NCBI RefSeq assembly: GCF_000214215.1 | Contig: NC_015559.1 | Span: 1,116,001 to 1,180,000 of the forward strand | Source of the DNA: Marinomonas posidonica IVIA-Po-181 | GTDB taxonomy: Bacteria > Pseudomonadota > Gammaproteobacteria > Pseudomonadales > Marinomonadaceae | Length of the DNA stretch: 64,000 bases | Reading direction: 5' to 3' | Shown: in pieces, positions 10,501-18,696 of the stretch | Numbering within the stretch: position 1 is the first letter of the stretch | Layout of the letters: each line of letters starts with the position of its first letter | Notes under the pieces: generated by a model | What the model was told of the DNA's origin: nothing | What the model saw: only the letters and a program-made list of their open reading frames with translations | Databases searched by the model: none | Made by a program: the position numbers and the translations under genes

Positions 10501-11855
10501 TTCCCTCGACTAAATCCATTCATCGACAGTCGATGAATCAAAAAGACATCAAGGTGTTGATTGCGGAAAGCCATTTAGCCTCTCAAATTATCTTAACTCG
10601 AATGGCGCAGAATCTTGGTTGGCAAACTGAAACCACTGATGATTTTGGTTTGATCAGTCATTTATTAGAACAGGCACATTCTGATAACAAGCCTTTTGAT
10701 GTGTTGCTGATTGATGTGAAACTGTCTGATTTTCATGGGCAGCCCAGTCTTGATTTACTTTATCAGTCGCTTCCAAGTGAGATCCGTCTTCCTAAGAGCA
10801 TTCTATTGCTCAACACGAGTAGCGATAATGCTCACGAGAATGCCTTACCCAATTTGGTTAAGTTATTTAAGCCCGTTACCTTGAGTCGTTTATCTGAATC
10901 CGTTTATCAAGTGTTGGCAGTAGAGCCAATCGTTGAGGATGTGTCGGCAATCGATCAGGAAGAGCATAAGTCGCTTCATGGTATTAACTTGCTGTTGGTG
11001 GAAGATAATGAATTTAACCGTCAGGTGGCCAGTGAGTTGTTGGCTATTGAAGGTGCAAATGTAGTGGTGGCAAGGGGTGGAAAAGAAGGGGTCTCAATGG
11101 TACTCAATCAAAAGACCCCTATGTTTGATTTAGTCTTAATGGACATGCAAATGCCGGATGTGGACGGTTTAGAGGCCACTCGAGAAATTCGTATGGATCA
11201 ACGTTTTGTCGACTTACCGATTGTCGCGATGACAGCAAATGTGTCGATAGCGGACCGTCAAGCTTGTCTTGATGCTGGCATGAATGATCACTTGGGTAAG
11301 CCTTTAGACATTGAGCAAATCATCGCCTGTATTCTGCAGCTCATCCCAGAAAAAGCCATACTTATTTCCGCTGCGAATGAACAGCAAGCACCGCTTTCAA
11401 ATACCTCGGTTGACCCTTCTGAAATGAATGTGGCTGAAGCAGAGAAGATAGCAATGATTGAAGAATCTCTGGATACAAAAGGCACAGTTGAGGCGGAAAA
11501 AATAGAAGATATTTTAGATCGCTTTGGTGGCAGTGTTGAACTATACCAAAGCTTGGTGAGTGGCTTTGAAACCGAAGCAAACACTTTAATTTCGCAGATT
11601 GAACTCGCCATTGAAAAGGACAATGTAGGGCAATTAATAGAAGCTTTGCACAGTCTAAAAGGCTCAGCATTAACCATGGGGCTAGTGATGCTTTCAGCGG
11701 CTGTTGGAAAATATGAGACGGAATTAAAAGCCGCTTCAGATCCTCATATTGTTTCAATGTGTGTGCAAGGTTTGAGTCAGTTGGATATTAGGGAAATGAT
11801 GCAAAGTGAATTAGTTGACATCAGCGGCAGAGTAGAAGAATTCGCAGATTATTAA
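7503..11855 (+). CDS. CHASE/PAS hybrid sensor histidine kinase with receivers and HPt
   Basis: A 1450-residue inner-membrane hybrid kinase. Domains in order: TM1 (about 13-32); periplasmic CHASE ligand domain (about 75-250); TM2 (about 306-328); three PAS domains (about 345-460, 490-625, 635-755, the last with a PAC-like VRYIQAGAYIE); HisKA with SHEIRTP, phospho-acceptor His779; HATPase with N-box LLSNAIKFT, DTGIGIS and GGTGLGL; a first receiver with Asp1071 but a reduced acidic pair (IAES); a second canonical receiver with VEDNEFN and Asp1214; and HPt with HSLKGSA, His1383. The GTG start at 7503 follows GGAGGCG by 4 bases. It carries a complete internal phosphorelay, so a separate output regulator must exist elsewhere. 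CHASE ligands vary; the signal is unknown. The chemotaxis-type gene 83 bases downstream is probably cotranscribed. Confidence 0.93.
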   Translation: MYWTSSNNFVNRWVILTLVLGCFLSIYVTYRVHTSNQEIIYQSAEQASEEVLQQVMTRIQLYQYGLRSVRGVVLTAGEKTIMRDDFYQYSITRDIDEEFPGANGFGFIRRVPQESMPEYLSHIQASSWPNFKVKELSSNFSERYIIEFVEPIGRNQQAIGLDIASEVNRREAALSAINDGEVRLTGPITLVQASGKTLQSALILMPIYRNGKIPKDMQSRYREGFGWSYAPLIMEDVLMELDIDQSKIHFELYDITDLDDQVGFYSNDKEGSIGQMHVAEMDIYGRKWQNRLSVTDAFIHQLRLSDPYVFLFFGIAISGLAAILVAVVRVNIARRQEVIAHQSRITAVVESSADGIISLNLDGIITSWNRGAEQIYGYKKREVIGLSALQTLVPSELQNDDKKMFQRVRQQKQALSIETRIRTKSGAQVPVSLTISPIFDANEYIIGVSQSVRDISERKKSEAKIRELNISLEDQVKARTAELEDLNLLLNDVLQASSEISIIATDDKGLITLFNKGSERMLGYQADEVLGKRTPVVFYTTPEIDEHRAAIFEEYGTYVSDPLEVLIYKAKLQGYDSQEWTFVHKSGSRHPVSLVITPMKNARGDIIGYLGMAMDISEQKKNQQALVAARDQLLIAAEVAQLGVWSWDLEQDVLEWSDMMYDIYHYPKNINEDGVTLFDWQARLHPEDKEKTLNHFQQSVRDSKLYSDVFRIILPDGRVRYIQAGAYIEKNSQGNALRLTGVNQDITTERELETWLRHAKDEADAASAAKSTFLANMSHEIRTPMNAILGMLQLVKRTALSDQQDDYISKAQISAQSLLGLINDVLDFSKVDAGKLELEQAAFDVEALLCELSTVLSGSPIRDHVELIFDVDPDLPSHFIGDKLRLLQILINLLSNAIKFTLKGCITLEIRCLHQQQGIAKLAIAVKDTGIGISKENIDSIFDVFSQAESSTTRRFGGTGLGLVICRRFVELMGGQLNVDSQFGEGSCFYFSIDLPIADLPSTKSIHRQSMNQKDIKVLIAESHLASQIILTRMAQNLGWQTETTDDFGLISHLLEQAHSDNKPFDVLLIDVKLSDFHGQPSLDLLYQSLPSEIRLPKSILLLNTSSDNAHENALPNLVKLFKPVTLSRLSESVYQVLAVEPIVEDVSAIDQEEHKSLHGINLLLVEDNEFNRQVASELLAIEGANVVVARGGKEGVSMVLNQKTPMFDLVLMDMQMPDVDGLEATREIRMDQRFVDLPIVAMTANVSIADRQACLDAGMNDHLGKPLDIEQIIACILQLIPEKAILISAANEQQAPLSNTSVDPSEMNVAEAEKIAMIEESLDTKGTVEAEKIEDILDRFGGSVELYQSLVSGFETEANTLISQIELAIEKDNVGQLIEALHSLKGSALTMGLVMLSAAVGKYETELKAASDPHIVSMCVQGLSQLDIREMMQSELVDISGRVEEFADY

Positions 11856-11938
11856 TTTATTGTCTAAGCTCAATAGCTTAGTAGGTTGCTTCTAGCTGAT
11901 TAGGTTGAACGATAATTATTGGAATCAGGAGAATAGGA

Positions 11939-13258
11939 ATGTTTAACGCTAGTTTGAAAAACGATATAAAAGTGCTTAAGGAAAAGCTTTATTCACTTAA
12001 TCAGGTAAGGGACAGCCTAGATAAAGAAATGCTAGTGATGAATTTAAGCCCAGATGGCGTCATTGTTAATGTGAATAATAAGCTGACGGCAGAATTAGAG
12101 AGTTCTGAAGCGTATTTTGTTGGTAAAACTTTGTCCGATTTGACGCCCCAACACGCTAAAGGCACACCACATTTTAACGCTCTGCACGATGCTATGAAAA
12201 TGGTTAGTCATTGGGCTGGGGCAATTGAATTGATGCGTGAGAATGGCAAAGAGGCTTGGTTACGAGGGATTTTCCAACCGGTTCTTGATGCCAACGGTAA
12301 GGTGAAAGCTTTTTCGATTCATTGTAATGATCTGACTCGAACCATTACAAAATCTCGTGAGGATGAAAATATTATTGCGGCACTACAGCGTTCTACCGCC
12401 GTGATTGAATTTGATTTGTCTGGACATATTTTGACCGCAAACAACTTATTTCTGGAGGGGATGGGCTATTCTTTGGAGCAAATTAAAGGCCAGCATCACC
12501 GTATGTTTTGTGAAACAGAGGAATCAAACTCGGAAGAATACGTTAAATTTTGGGAGCGTCTGGGACAAGGGCAGTTCTCAACAGGCCGATTTAAACGAGT
12601 AGACAGTCGCGGTAATGTGGTTTGGCTAGAGGCTTCTTATAATCCCATTTCAGATGTGCATGGTAAGTTTTATAAGGTAGTGAAATTTGCTTCTATTATT
12701 ACCGATATGGTGAATCGAGAAATGGCGGTGTCAGAAGCCGCGGATATCGCCTTTTCGACCTCCAAACAAACGGATGTGAGTGCTAAAAAAGGCAGCCGAG
12801 TTGTGAAAGACACTGTCGACGTGATGCATGGCCTTTCTGATCAAATGGCGGAAGCCGCGGATGGCATTTCTGAGTTGGATCAACAGTCTCAATTAGTGGG
12901 ATCAATCATTCAAAGTATTCGAGGCATTGCTGACCAAACAAACTTATTGGCCCTAAACGCGGCCATTGAAGCCGCTCGGGCGGGTGAACAAGGGCGAGGT
13001 TTTGCCGTGGTAGCGGATGAAGTAAGACAATTAGCGTCTCGTACCAGTGAAGCCACTGAAGAAATTGTTGGGGTGGTGGAAAAGAATCAATTATTAGCCG
13101 AGAAAGCGGTTGCCTTAATCAATAAAGGAAAAGAGCAAGCCGAGCAAGGCTTGTCACTGTCAAACGAGGCTGGGGATGTCATCACTGAAATTCAAGAAGA
13201 GGCTCAGCGAGTCGTGGATGCTGTCGGTCAATTTGCTAATCAGTTTACGACAGATTAA
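11939..13258 (+). CDS. soluble PAS-PAS methyl-accepting chemotaxis-type transducer (BdlA-like)
   Basis: A 439-residue protein without signal peptide or membrane segment. Two PAS domains (about 25-125 and 145-265) are followed by an MCP signalling domain (about 270-439) with the hairpin-tip sequence [21 protein letters not shown], shown here only as the conserved tip, and [15 protein letters not shown]. This architecture matches cytoplasmic transducers such as Pseudomonas BdlA, which links redox or metabolic state to biofilm dispersal. The signalling domain is short at its C-terminus compared with membrane MCPs. It lies 83 bases after the hybrid kinase with no terminator between and is followed by a strong terminator, so the two may form one sensory transcript. 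The signal is unknown; haem or FAD in the PAS domains is possible. Confidence 0.88.
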   Translation: MFNASLKNDIKVLKEKLYSLNQVRDSLDKEMLVMNLSPDGVIVNVNNKLTAELESSEAYFVGKTLSDLTPQHAKGTPHFNALHDAMKMVSHWAGAIELMRENGKEAWLRGIFQPVLDANGKVKAFSIHCNDLTRTITKSREDENIIAALQRSTAVIEFDLSGHILTANNLFLEGMGYSLEQIKGQHHRMFCETEESNSEEYVKFWERLGQGQFSTGRFKRVDSRGNVVWLEASYNPISDVHGKFYKVVKFASIITDMVNREMAVSEAADIAFSTSKQTDVSAKKGSRVVKDTVDVMHGLSDQMAEAADGISELDQQSQLVGSIIQSIRGIADQTNLLALNAAIEAARAGEQGRGFAVVADEVRQLASRTSEATEEIVGVVEKNQLLAEKAVALINKGKEQAEQGLSLSNEAGDVITEIQEEAQRVVDAVGQFANQFTTD

Positions 13259-13284
13259 CGGGCGATTATTCGTGTCATTGAGTA

Positions 13285-13317
13285 AGAGTGCTGGTTTATG
13301 ACCCGCACTCTTTTTTT
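13285..13317 (+). terminator. intrinsic terminator after the chemotaxis transducer gene
   Basis: AGAGTGC (13285-13291) pairs with GCACTCT (13305-13311), with an inner GGT/ACC extension, then seven T. On the other strand no T run follows, so it acts mainly on the plus-strand transcript. Confidence 0.85.
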
Positions 13318-13322
13318 GGAAA

Positions 13323-13781
13323 TTAGTCTTTCGCTAATAAGTCTAACGCGTCCAGTAACCAATCCACTTCTTTATCGCTTTTCAAACGTTGAGCCATGGC
13401 TTTTTCATGCTCCATGACTCGATTACTCAGGGTGCTAAAGAACTGTTCGCCAGATTTGGTCATAAACAAGGCGTAAGAACGACGGTCATTTTTAGCGGCG
13501 CGGCGCTCAATAATGTCCATTTGCTCTAGTTTATCGACGGCCGCGACCATGGCGGATCGATCATTCCCTAAGGCTTGAGCTACGGCCGTTTGAGTTAAGC
13601 CTGGGTTACGGTCGACGATGGCAATAACGGCAAAGAGTCCAGGGCTAATGCCCAAATCTGAACATACTTCTGAAAATTTGCTGAAAAAATTCATTTGAGC
13701 ACGGCGTAGTCGGTAGCCAAGTAAGCTATTGAGTATGCCAAAATCAACACAGCTATCGGTTTGTTTTGCTTCGTCAGACAT
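13323..13781 (-). CDS. MarR-family transcriptional regulator of the aromatic-acid island
   Basis: A 152-residue MarR protein with the winged helix-turn-helix spanning about residues 55-115: LTQTAVAQALGNDRSAMV is the recognition region and KNDRRSYALFMT the wing, with the DRR motif of the family. MarR members that control hydroxycinnamate genes (CouR, FerC) sense the aromatic acyl-CoA. Its position next to the TRAP importer and facing the CoA-dependent catabolic genes suggests it represses both until a CoA thioester appears. That role is inferred from context only. It has its own promoter region at 13782-13895, separated from dctM by a terminator. Confidence 0.87.
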   Translation of the reverse strand: MSDEAKQTDSCVDFGILNSLLGYRLRRAQMNFFSKFSEVCSDLGISPGLFAVIAIVDRNPGLTQTAVAQALGNDRSAMVAAVDKLEQMDIIERRAAKNDRRSYALFMTKSGEQFFSTLSNRVMEHEKAMAQRLKSDKEVDWLLDALDLLAKD

Positions 13782-13811
13782 TCAATTCTCTTTATATTCA
13801 TTAGATTCAGA

Positions 13812-13860
13812 CAATTGTAATATAAAGACCTATTGTTGTAACACTAAACTGTTTATGTTT
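13812..13860. promoter_or_regulatory. promoter/operator region of the MarR gene
   Basis: The stretch holds ACAATTGT, TTGTTGT and the 11-bp palindrome TAAACtGTTTA (13845-13855). Read on the minus strand, AAACATAAACAGTTTAG resembles AAACATAATAGTTTG upstream of the hydratase gene (from about 19963), and TTGTTGT also forms one arm of the palindrome at 17034-17052. Shared half-sites suggest autoregulation and one regulon; this is by eye only. Confidence 0.3.
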
Positions 13861-13890
13861 TTTGATAGCCTGTTGGAATAAAACTCGGAT

Positions 13891-13919
13891 AAAACAAAGC
13901 CGACACTGTGGTCGGCTTT
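13891..13919 (-). terminator. intrinsic terminator after dctPQM
   Basis: AAAGCCGAC (13896-13904) pairs perfectly with GTCGGCTTT (13911-13919) around a 6-base loop. Read on the minus strand it is followed by G and four T. It ends the TRAP operon before the MarR gene. Confidence 0.8.
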
Positions 13920-13945
13920 TAAAGACATCGTCTCGTAAAAACAGC

Positions 13946-15265
13946 TTAGCTAATCAAATGCACCAAGCCGAGCGTAATGCCTGGGAAAAGAACTAAAAGT
14001 GCGACCCTGACAAAGTCAGAAATAAGGAAAGGAACAACGCCTTTGAAACACTCTTTTAGTTTTAGGCTGTCATCGAATGATTTAATGATAAAGACATTCA
14101 TCCCGACGGGAGGGGTGATCAGACCCACTTCCACTACAATCAGAGCTAAGATGCCAAACCAAATGCCAGCGTCCGCTACGGGGATACCAAAATCCATGGC
14201 GACTATGATCGGGAAGTAAATTGGGATGGTTAGCAAGATCATCGCCAAGCTGTCTAGGAAACACCCCATGACCAAATACGTTAGTAGCATCAGAGTCAAA
14301 ATAGTGTAAGGCGATAAACCTGAATTGGTAATCAGCTCTACCCCTACGTCTGGTAGCCTTGAGAGGGCGATGAAAACACTGAATAAGTCAGCACCTAACA
14401 CGATGAAGAAAATCATCGCAGAGGAAACCGCCGTCTTCATTAAACATACTAACAAACCGTCCAAGCGCATTTTACCATGAGTGAACGCTAAGATAGCGGT
14501 TAGAATTACACCAACGGAAGCGGCTTCTGTTGGTGTAAAGAAGCCCAGATAAATACCACCTAATACGATGAGAAAGATAATGGTTATGTGCCAAACGTCT
14601 TTCGTGGATTTCAGTTTTTGTGCAAAGGTTGTTTTTTCGCCACGCGGGCCAGACTCCGGAAAGATGCGTACATAGATGGCGATGGCCAAAATATATCCAC
14701 CGGCTGCCAAGAACCCAGGAACAAAGGCAGCGATAAACATCTTGGAGATGTTTTGCTCGGTTAATACCGCAAAGATAATCAGCACCATAGAAGGGGGAAT
14801 TAAAATCCCTAACGTCCCGCCCGCAGCAAGGGCGCCAGCGGCTAGGCTGCCAGAGTATTTTAGACGCTTCATCTCAGGTAGCGCTACTTTCCCCATGGTC
14901 GAAGCTGTTGCAAGAGAGGAGCCACAGATGGCCCCAAACGCCGCACAACCTGCAATCGCGGCCATGGCGATGCCGCCTCGTTGACGACCAATCCAAATAT
15001 TACAGGTACGGAACAACTCAGCGGTAATGCCTGAGCGAGTAGCCAGTTCACCCATTAATAAAAATAACGGAACAACGGATAAATCATAGCTGGAAAACTT
15101 AGAAACAGGTGCGCTGCCTAAATAGTCTAGTAAGGCGGGCATACCGCCAATCATGATATAACCAACGCCGCCACATACCATCATGGCTAATGCGATGGGG
15201 ATTCGGATGCTCATTAGCACCATTAGGGCTGCCATCATTAAAAAGGCCAGCTCAATATTACTCAT
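13946..15265 (-). CDS. dctM: TRAP transporter large permease DctM
   Basis: A 439-residue inner-membrane permease of the TRAP DctM family, with about 12 hydrophobic segments. Hallmarks are GAICGSSLATASTMGKVALPEM near residue 110 (conserved loop, part quoted) and GILIPPSMVLIIFAVL, plus FFTPTEAASVG. It is the Na+-driven channel subunit that works with DctQ and DctP. The ATG at 15265 is chosen because GGAGGC lies just upstream; it overlaps the end of dctQ by 8 bases, so the two are translationally coupled. An in-frame codon at 15277 would add four residues. Context points to an aromatic acid as substrate. Confidence 0.92.
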   Translation of the reverse strand: MSNIELAFLMMAALMVLMSIRIPIALAMMVCGGVGYIMIGGMPALLDYLGSAPVSKFSSYDLSVVPLFLLMGELATRSGITAELFRTCNIWIGRQRGGIAMAAIAGCAAFGAICGSSLATASTMGKVALPEMKRLKYSGSLAAGALAAGGTLGILIPPSMVLIIFAVLTEQNISKMFIAAFVPGFLAAGGYILAIAIYVRIFPESGPRGEKTTFAQKLKSTKDVWHITIIFLIVLGGIYLGFFTPTEAASVGVILTAILAFTHGKMRLDGLLVCLMKTAVSSAMIFFIVLGADLFSVFIALSRLPDVGVELITNSGLSPYTILTLMLLTYLVMGCFLDSLAMILLTIPIYFPIIVAMDFGIPVADAGIWFGILALIVVEVGLITPPVGMNVFIIKSFDDSLKLKECFKGVVPFLISDFVRVALLVLFPGITLGLVHLIS

Positions 15266-15761
15266 GGTTGCCTCCACGAAGTGTGGTGTACAGTCTATTC
15301 AGACCACAAATTCCGCAAAGCAACATGCAAATAACGCCAACAGTGAAAGTCCACCATGTGGGAAGTGCTAAAAGCATGGATTGCTCAAGGTACTCTTTTG
15401 CTTCGAAACCACTTAGGGTCATTCGATAAGCAAAGGTAAAAGATACAGCGGTAAACACAAGGTCGCTGATGATCGCTAACACACGTAAAGTGCTTGGTTG
15501 GCAATGTGCGGTAAAGAGGTCAACCACCACATGCCCTCGTTGCTGATAGCATTTAGGGAGGAAAAGAAAAATGGCCATTCCTAATCCCATTTCCGTAATC
15601 TCATAGTCACCGACGATAGACTGACCTATCGTGCTGCGACCGATAATGCTGGCAACCGTAACGATTGCCAGCATTAACATCATGAAACCACCTGTTAATG
15701 CGAATATGTTAGCAAGACGTTCTAGTAAGAGATGTCTTGCTGTCGCCGTAAGTTGCATCAT
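15258..15761 (-). CDS. dctQ: TRAP transporter small permease DctQ
   Basis: A 167-residue membrane protein with four predicted transmembrane helices, the standard DctQ fold that packs against DctM. The central GDYEITEMGLGMAIFLFLP resembles the family signature, followed by RGHVVVDLF. The ATG at 15761 has GGGTGA seven bases upstream. A TTG at 15776 in the same frame would add five residues. The gene sits between the binding-protein gene (26 bases away) and dctM (overlapping). Confidence 0.88.
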   Translation of the reverse strand: MMQLTATARHLLLERLANIFALTGGFMMLMLAIVTVASIIGRSTIGQSIVGDYEITEMGLGMAIFLFLPKCYQQRGHVVVDLFTAHCQPSTLRVLAIISDLVFTAVSFTFAYRMTLSGFEAKEYLEQSMLLALPTWWTFTVGVICMLLCGICGLNRLYTTLRGGNHE

Positions 15762-15787
15762 GTTTAAATCACCCAACTAACGAGAAC

Positions 15788-16822
15788 TTAAAAGTTCTCG
15801 TACTTCTTAATTAGAGTTTTCGCTTTGTCCAATAGACGATTAGCATCGTAGCCGTCGTCATTCATATCTTCAATCCATTTTTCGGTCACAGGTACCAAGG
15901 TTTCTTTCCAGCGATCGTATTCAGCACCTTCAATTAGGTTGAAGGTATTGCCATTATCTACGGCATCTTTACGAGCACCGATTTCATAAGCGTCAAATAC
16001 ATCTCCGACAAACCCAGCAAGTGGTACGCCAGAGTTATCGTCGATCACTTTTTTCAGGTCGTCTGGTAACTTGTTGTATGACTTTTTGTTCATTGAGAAA
16101 ATGAAGAATTGAGTGTAGAAACCACGGTCACCTTTGAATTCAGTATGATGTGGCGCTAACTCATGAATTTTCATTGGTTTAACCACTTCGAATGGTAGGG
16201 CCGTTACATCAATTACCCCTTTAGAGAGCGCGCTTGGCATAGAGGGTACTGGCATGAATACCGTGTTAGCGTTAAGTATGTTGAGTGCATCCGCCATCAT
16301 CTTATTTGGCGCACGAACTTTCATACCGTCTAGGTCTTCCAGTTTCTTAATATCTTTGGTACGTGAATGCAGAGAACCAGGAAAGTGGGTATGAAGCGTC
16401 AACAAGTGAACGTCTTTTAGTTCGTCTTGCATTTCTGTTTCAGCATACTCTTGCATGGCCATACTGGTAATGCGAGCGCTTAAAGGCATAAAAGGCAATT
16501 CAAACGCGGTGGCTTTTGGGAAGCGACCTGGTGTGTAGCCACCGACTGTCCATGACATATCGACGATGCCTTTACGGGTTTGGTCAAATAATTGTGGTGG
16601 CTTGCCGCCCAATTGCATTGCAGGGTATAAGTCAATGTGAATGCGGCCGTTAGATTCCGCCTCAACTTTGTCTGCCCAAGGTTGTAAAAAGTTTACTTGC
16701 GCATTCGAAACTGGCGGTAACATATGGTGAAGTTTGAATGTGTATTCAGCTTCTGCAAGAACCCCTGTCGATAGGGCTGTTCCGGCGACCAACGCCAGTG
16801 CTTTGAGTTTTAAATTTTTCAT
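15788..16822 (-). CDS. dctP: TRAP transporter substrate-binding protein DctP
   Basis: A 344-residue periplasmic DctP-family receptor with a signal peptide (cleavage near VLAEAEYTF). YTFKLHHMLPPVSNAQ opens the mature protein, and MKVRAPNKMMADAL near residue 165 carries the conserved Arg that binds the substrate carboxylate in DctP receptors. Length fits the family. AAGGTG lies 7 bases before the ATG at 16822; the codon at 16831 is a GTG inside that site. The genes dctP-dctQ-dctM run divergently from the CoA-dependent catabolic genes, so a carboxylate that feeds that pathway, such as a hydroxycinnamate, is the likely ligand. Gene location is the only evidence for that substrate. Confidence 0.9.
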   Translation of the reverse strand: MKNLKLKALALVAGTALSTGVLAEAEYTFKLHHMLPPVSNAQVNFLQPWADKVEAESNGRIHIDLYPAMQLGGKPPQLFDQTRKGIVDMSWTVGGYTPGRFPKATAFELPFMPLSARITSMAMQEYAETEMQDELKDVHLLTLHTHFPGSLHSRTKDIKKLEDLDGMKVRAPNKMMADALNILNANTVFMPVPSMPSALSKGVIDVTALPFEVVKPMKIHELAPHHTEFKGDRGFYTQFFIFSMNKKSYNKLPDDLKKVIDDNSGVPLAGFVGDVFDAYEIGARKDAVDNGNTFNLIEGAEYDRWKETLVPVTEKWIEDMNDDGYDANRLLDKAKTLIKKYENF

Positions 16823-17007
16823 GATTTGCACCTTATTATTTTTGTCTTATCCAGTGTCAGTATAGTCAATGGTTTATATTGACGATCTCATGTGCCTAGT
16901 TGCTCCCGAGACTTAAAATCATTTTGGCCATAACCCTTTGCTAATTCAATCATATTGCGTATGACTTTTTTGCTTGGTGTATTCAAAAAAAGCAAGAAGG
17001 TGTAAAA

Positions 17008-17052
17008 AAACATTAAAATGTTTGCCAAATTAATTGTTGTGATGTACAACAA
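17008..17052. promoter_or_regulatory. tandem palindromes in the divergent dctP/CoA-transferase promoter region
   Basis: Two perfect inverted repeats lie 10 bases apart: AAACATT-AA-AATGTTT (17008-17023) and TTGTTGT-GATGT-ACAACAA (17034-17052). A possible sigma-70 promoter, TTGCCA (17022-17027) and TACAAC (17045-17050) spaced by 17 bases, would be covered by both. This fits repression by the MarR protein. A further symmetric pair, GTCAAT/ATTGAC at 16865-16883, lies nearer dctP. Confidence 0.4.
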
Positions 17053-17104
17053 GTTTTTGATTTATTACATCGTTTAGAACATAACAATAATATGAGGTTA
17101 CAAG

Positions 17105-18673
17105 ATGAGTAAGGTGATTTCTCTGGATCAGGCAGCAGGACTAATTCAAGACGGTGCGTCAGTGGCTTGGTCTACGGTTGGTATGTCGTATTTCGCGGAA
17201 GCGGTTGCCAAAGCCGTAGAGCAACGTTTTGTGAATACCGGCCATCCACAGCAGCTTACTCTTATTCACGATTGTGGTTGCGGTGATGGGAAGGATGCCG
17301 GAATGTCTCATCTTGCCTACCCTAATTTGGTGAAGCGACTTATTTCAGGTCATACCGGACAAGCTCCCAAAATGGCTCAGATGATTACCGACGATGCAAT
17401 AGAGGCTTATTTATTACCACAAGGTGTATTGACGACCATGTGGCGTCAGATTGCCGGCAATAAACCTGGTGTCATTACTAAAATTGGCATGGGAACCTAT
17501 GTGGATCCTCTGGTCAGTGGCGGCAAAGTAACGGCTAAAACCAAAGAGGATTTGGTTAAGCGCATCAATATTGAAGATGAAGACTGGCTGCTGTTTAAGA
17601 AATTTCCGCTAGATGTGGTCATTATTCGGGCAACGACGGCAGACGAAGACGGCAATTTGTCGGTTGAAGAAGAAGCCATGTTGGCGGAAATTCTCCCCAT
17701 GGCGCAAGCGGCTAAAAACAATGGCGGCATTGTGATTGCACAGGTGAAATACATTGCTGAACGTCACTCTATCCACCCAAAAGAAGTCAAAGTACCAGGT
17801 GTGCTGGTGGATTATGTCACCGTGGCACCGGCTGATGATCACAAGCAAACCATTGGCAGTGTTTATAATCCAGGTTTGGCGGGCAACTCACGAGTGCCTC
17901 TGAATGCGTTACCTGAAATGCCCTTTAGTGCTCGAAAAGTCATTGCACGTCGAGCGGCGATGGAGCTTGAAGCAAATGTGATGGTGAATCTGGGCATTGG
18001 TATGCCAGATGGTGTGGCGGCGATTGCGGCAGAGGAAAAAGTATCCCATCTCTTTACGTTAACCACGGAGCTTGGTACCTACGGTGGTATTCCCGCTTCT
18101 GGTGCAGATTTTGGGGCTGCTTGGAATGCGGATGCCATTATAGAACATGAAGCTCAGTTTGATTTCTATGATGGCGGTGGTTTGGATATTGCTTTTCTGG
18201 GGTTGGCACAGGCGGATTTAGCAGGCAACTTGAACGTCAGTAAATTTGGGCCAAAAGTGGTCGGACCGGGTGGTTTTATTAATATCTCTCAAAGTGCCAA
18301 GAAGGTAGTGTTTTGTGGCACTTTAGTGAATGGTGCGAAGTTAACGTTTGAAAATGGTCAGGTTTCCGTGATGGAAGAAGGCAAGGTGCAAAAGTTTGTC
18401 AACGCGGTAGATCATATTACCTTTAGTGGTGCGGTGGCACGTGCGAACCGTCAACCTGTGGTATTTGTTACAGAAAGATGTGTCCTTGAATTACGTCAAG
18501 AAGGCATGGTGTTAACGGAAATCGCACCGGGTCTGGATTTGGAAAAAGACGTACTGGCAGCGATGTCTTTCCGTCCCATTATTGCCAAAGATCTGAAAAC
18601 CATGCCTGAGGCTATTTTTGCCGAAACGTGGGGCGGGTTACATGACATCATGATGTCGTCTGTTCAACAATAA
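17105..18673 (+). CDS. acyl-CoA:acetate/3-ketoacid CoA-transferase (YdiF/Pct-like)
   Basis: A 522-residue fused family I CoA-transferase, in which both subunit-like halves are on one chain (about 1-250 and 270-520), as in YdiF and propionate CoA-transferase. NLGIGMPDGVAAIAAEE opens the second half. TTELGTYGGIP near residue 322 contains the catalytic Glu that forms the glutamyl-CoA intermediate. It would move CoA between short-chain or aromatic acyl groups and acetate in the cytoplasm. It starts the divergent catabolic transcript and is followed 23 bases later by the thiolase gene. The physiological donor and acceptor are unknown; with a feruloyl-CoA synthase in the same island it may recycle CoA or activate a second substrate. 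Confidence 0.88.
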   Translation: MSKVISLDQAAGLIQDGASVAWSTVGMSYFAEAVAKAVEQRFVNTGHPQQLTLIHDCGCGDGKDAGMSHLAYPNLVKRLISGHTGQAPKMAQMITDDAIEAYLLPQGVLTTMWRQIAGNKPGVITKIGMGTYVDPLVSGGKVTAKTKEDLVKRINIEDEDWLLFKKFPLDVVIIRATTADEDGNLSVEEEAMLAEILPMAQAAKNNGGIVIAQVKYIAERHSIHPKEVKVPGVLVDYVTVAPADDHKQTIGSVYNPGLAGNSRVPLNALPEMPFSARKVIARRAAMELEANVMVNLGIGMPDGVAAIAAEEKVSHLFTLTTELGTYGGIPASGADFGAAWNADAIIEHEAQFDFYDGGGLDIAFLGLAQADLAGNLNVSKFGPKVVGPGGFINISQSAKKVVFCGTLVNGAKLTFENGQVSVMEEGKVQKFVNAVDHITFSGAVARANRQPVVFVTERCVLELRQEGMVLTEIAPGLDLEKDVLAAMSFRPIIAKDLKTMPEAIFAETWGGLHDIMMSSVQQ

Positions 18674-18696
18674 CAATAAGCTTTTGAGGAATCCCT

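Noticed and set aside
11288-11757. Overlapping minus-strand frames of about 130 residues opposite the HPt region of the hybrid kinase
   Set aside because: They are antisense shadows of a strongly coding region and show no domain or start signal.
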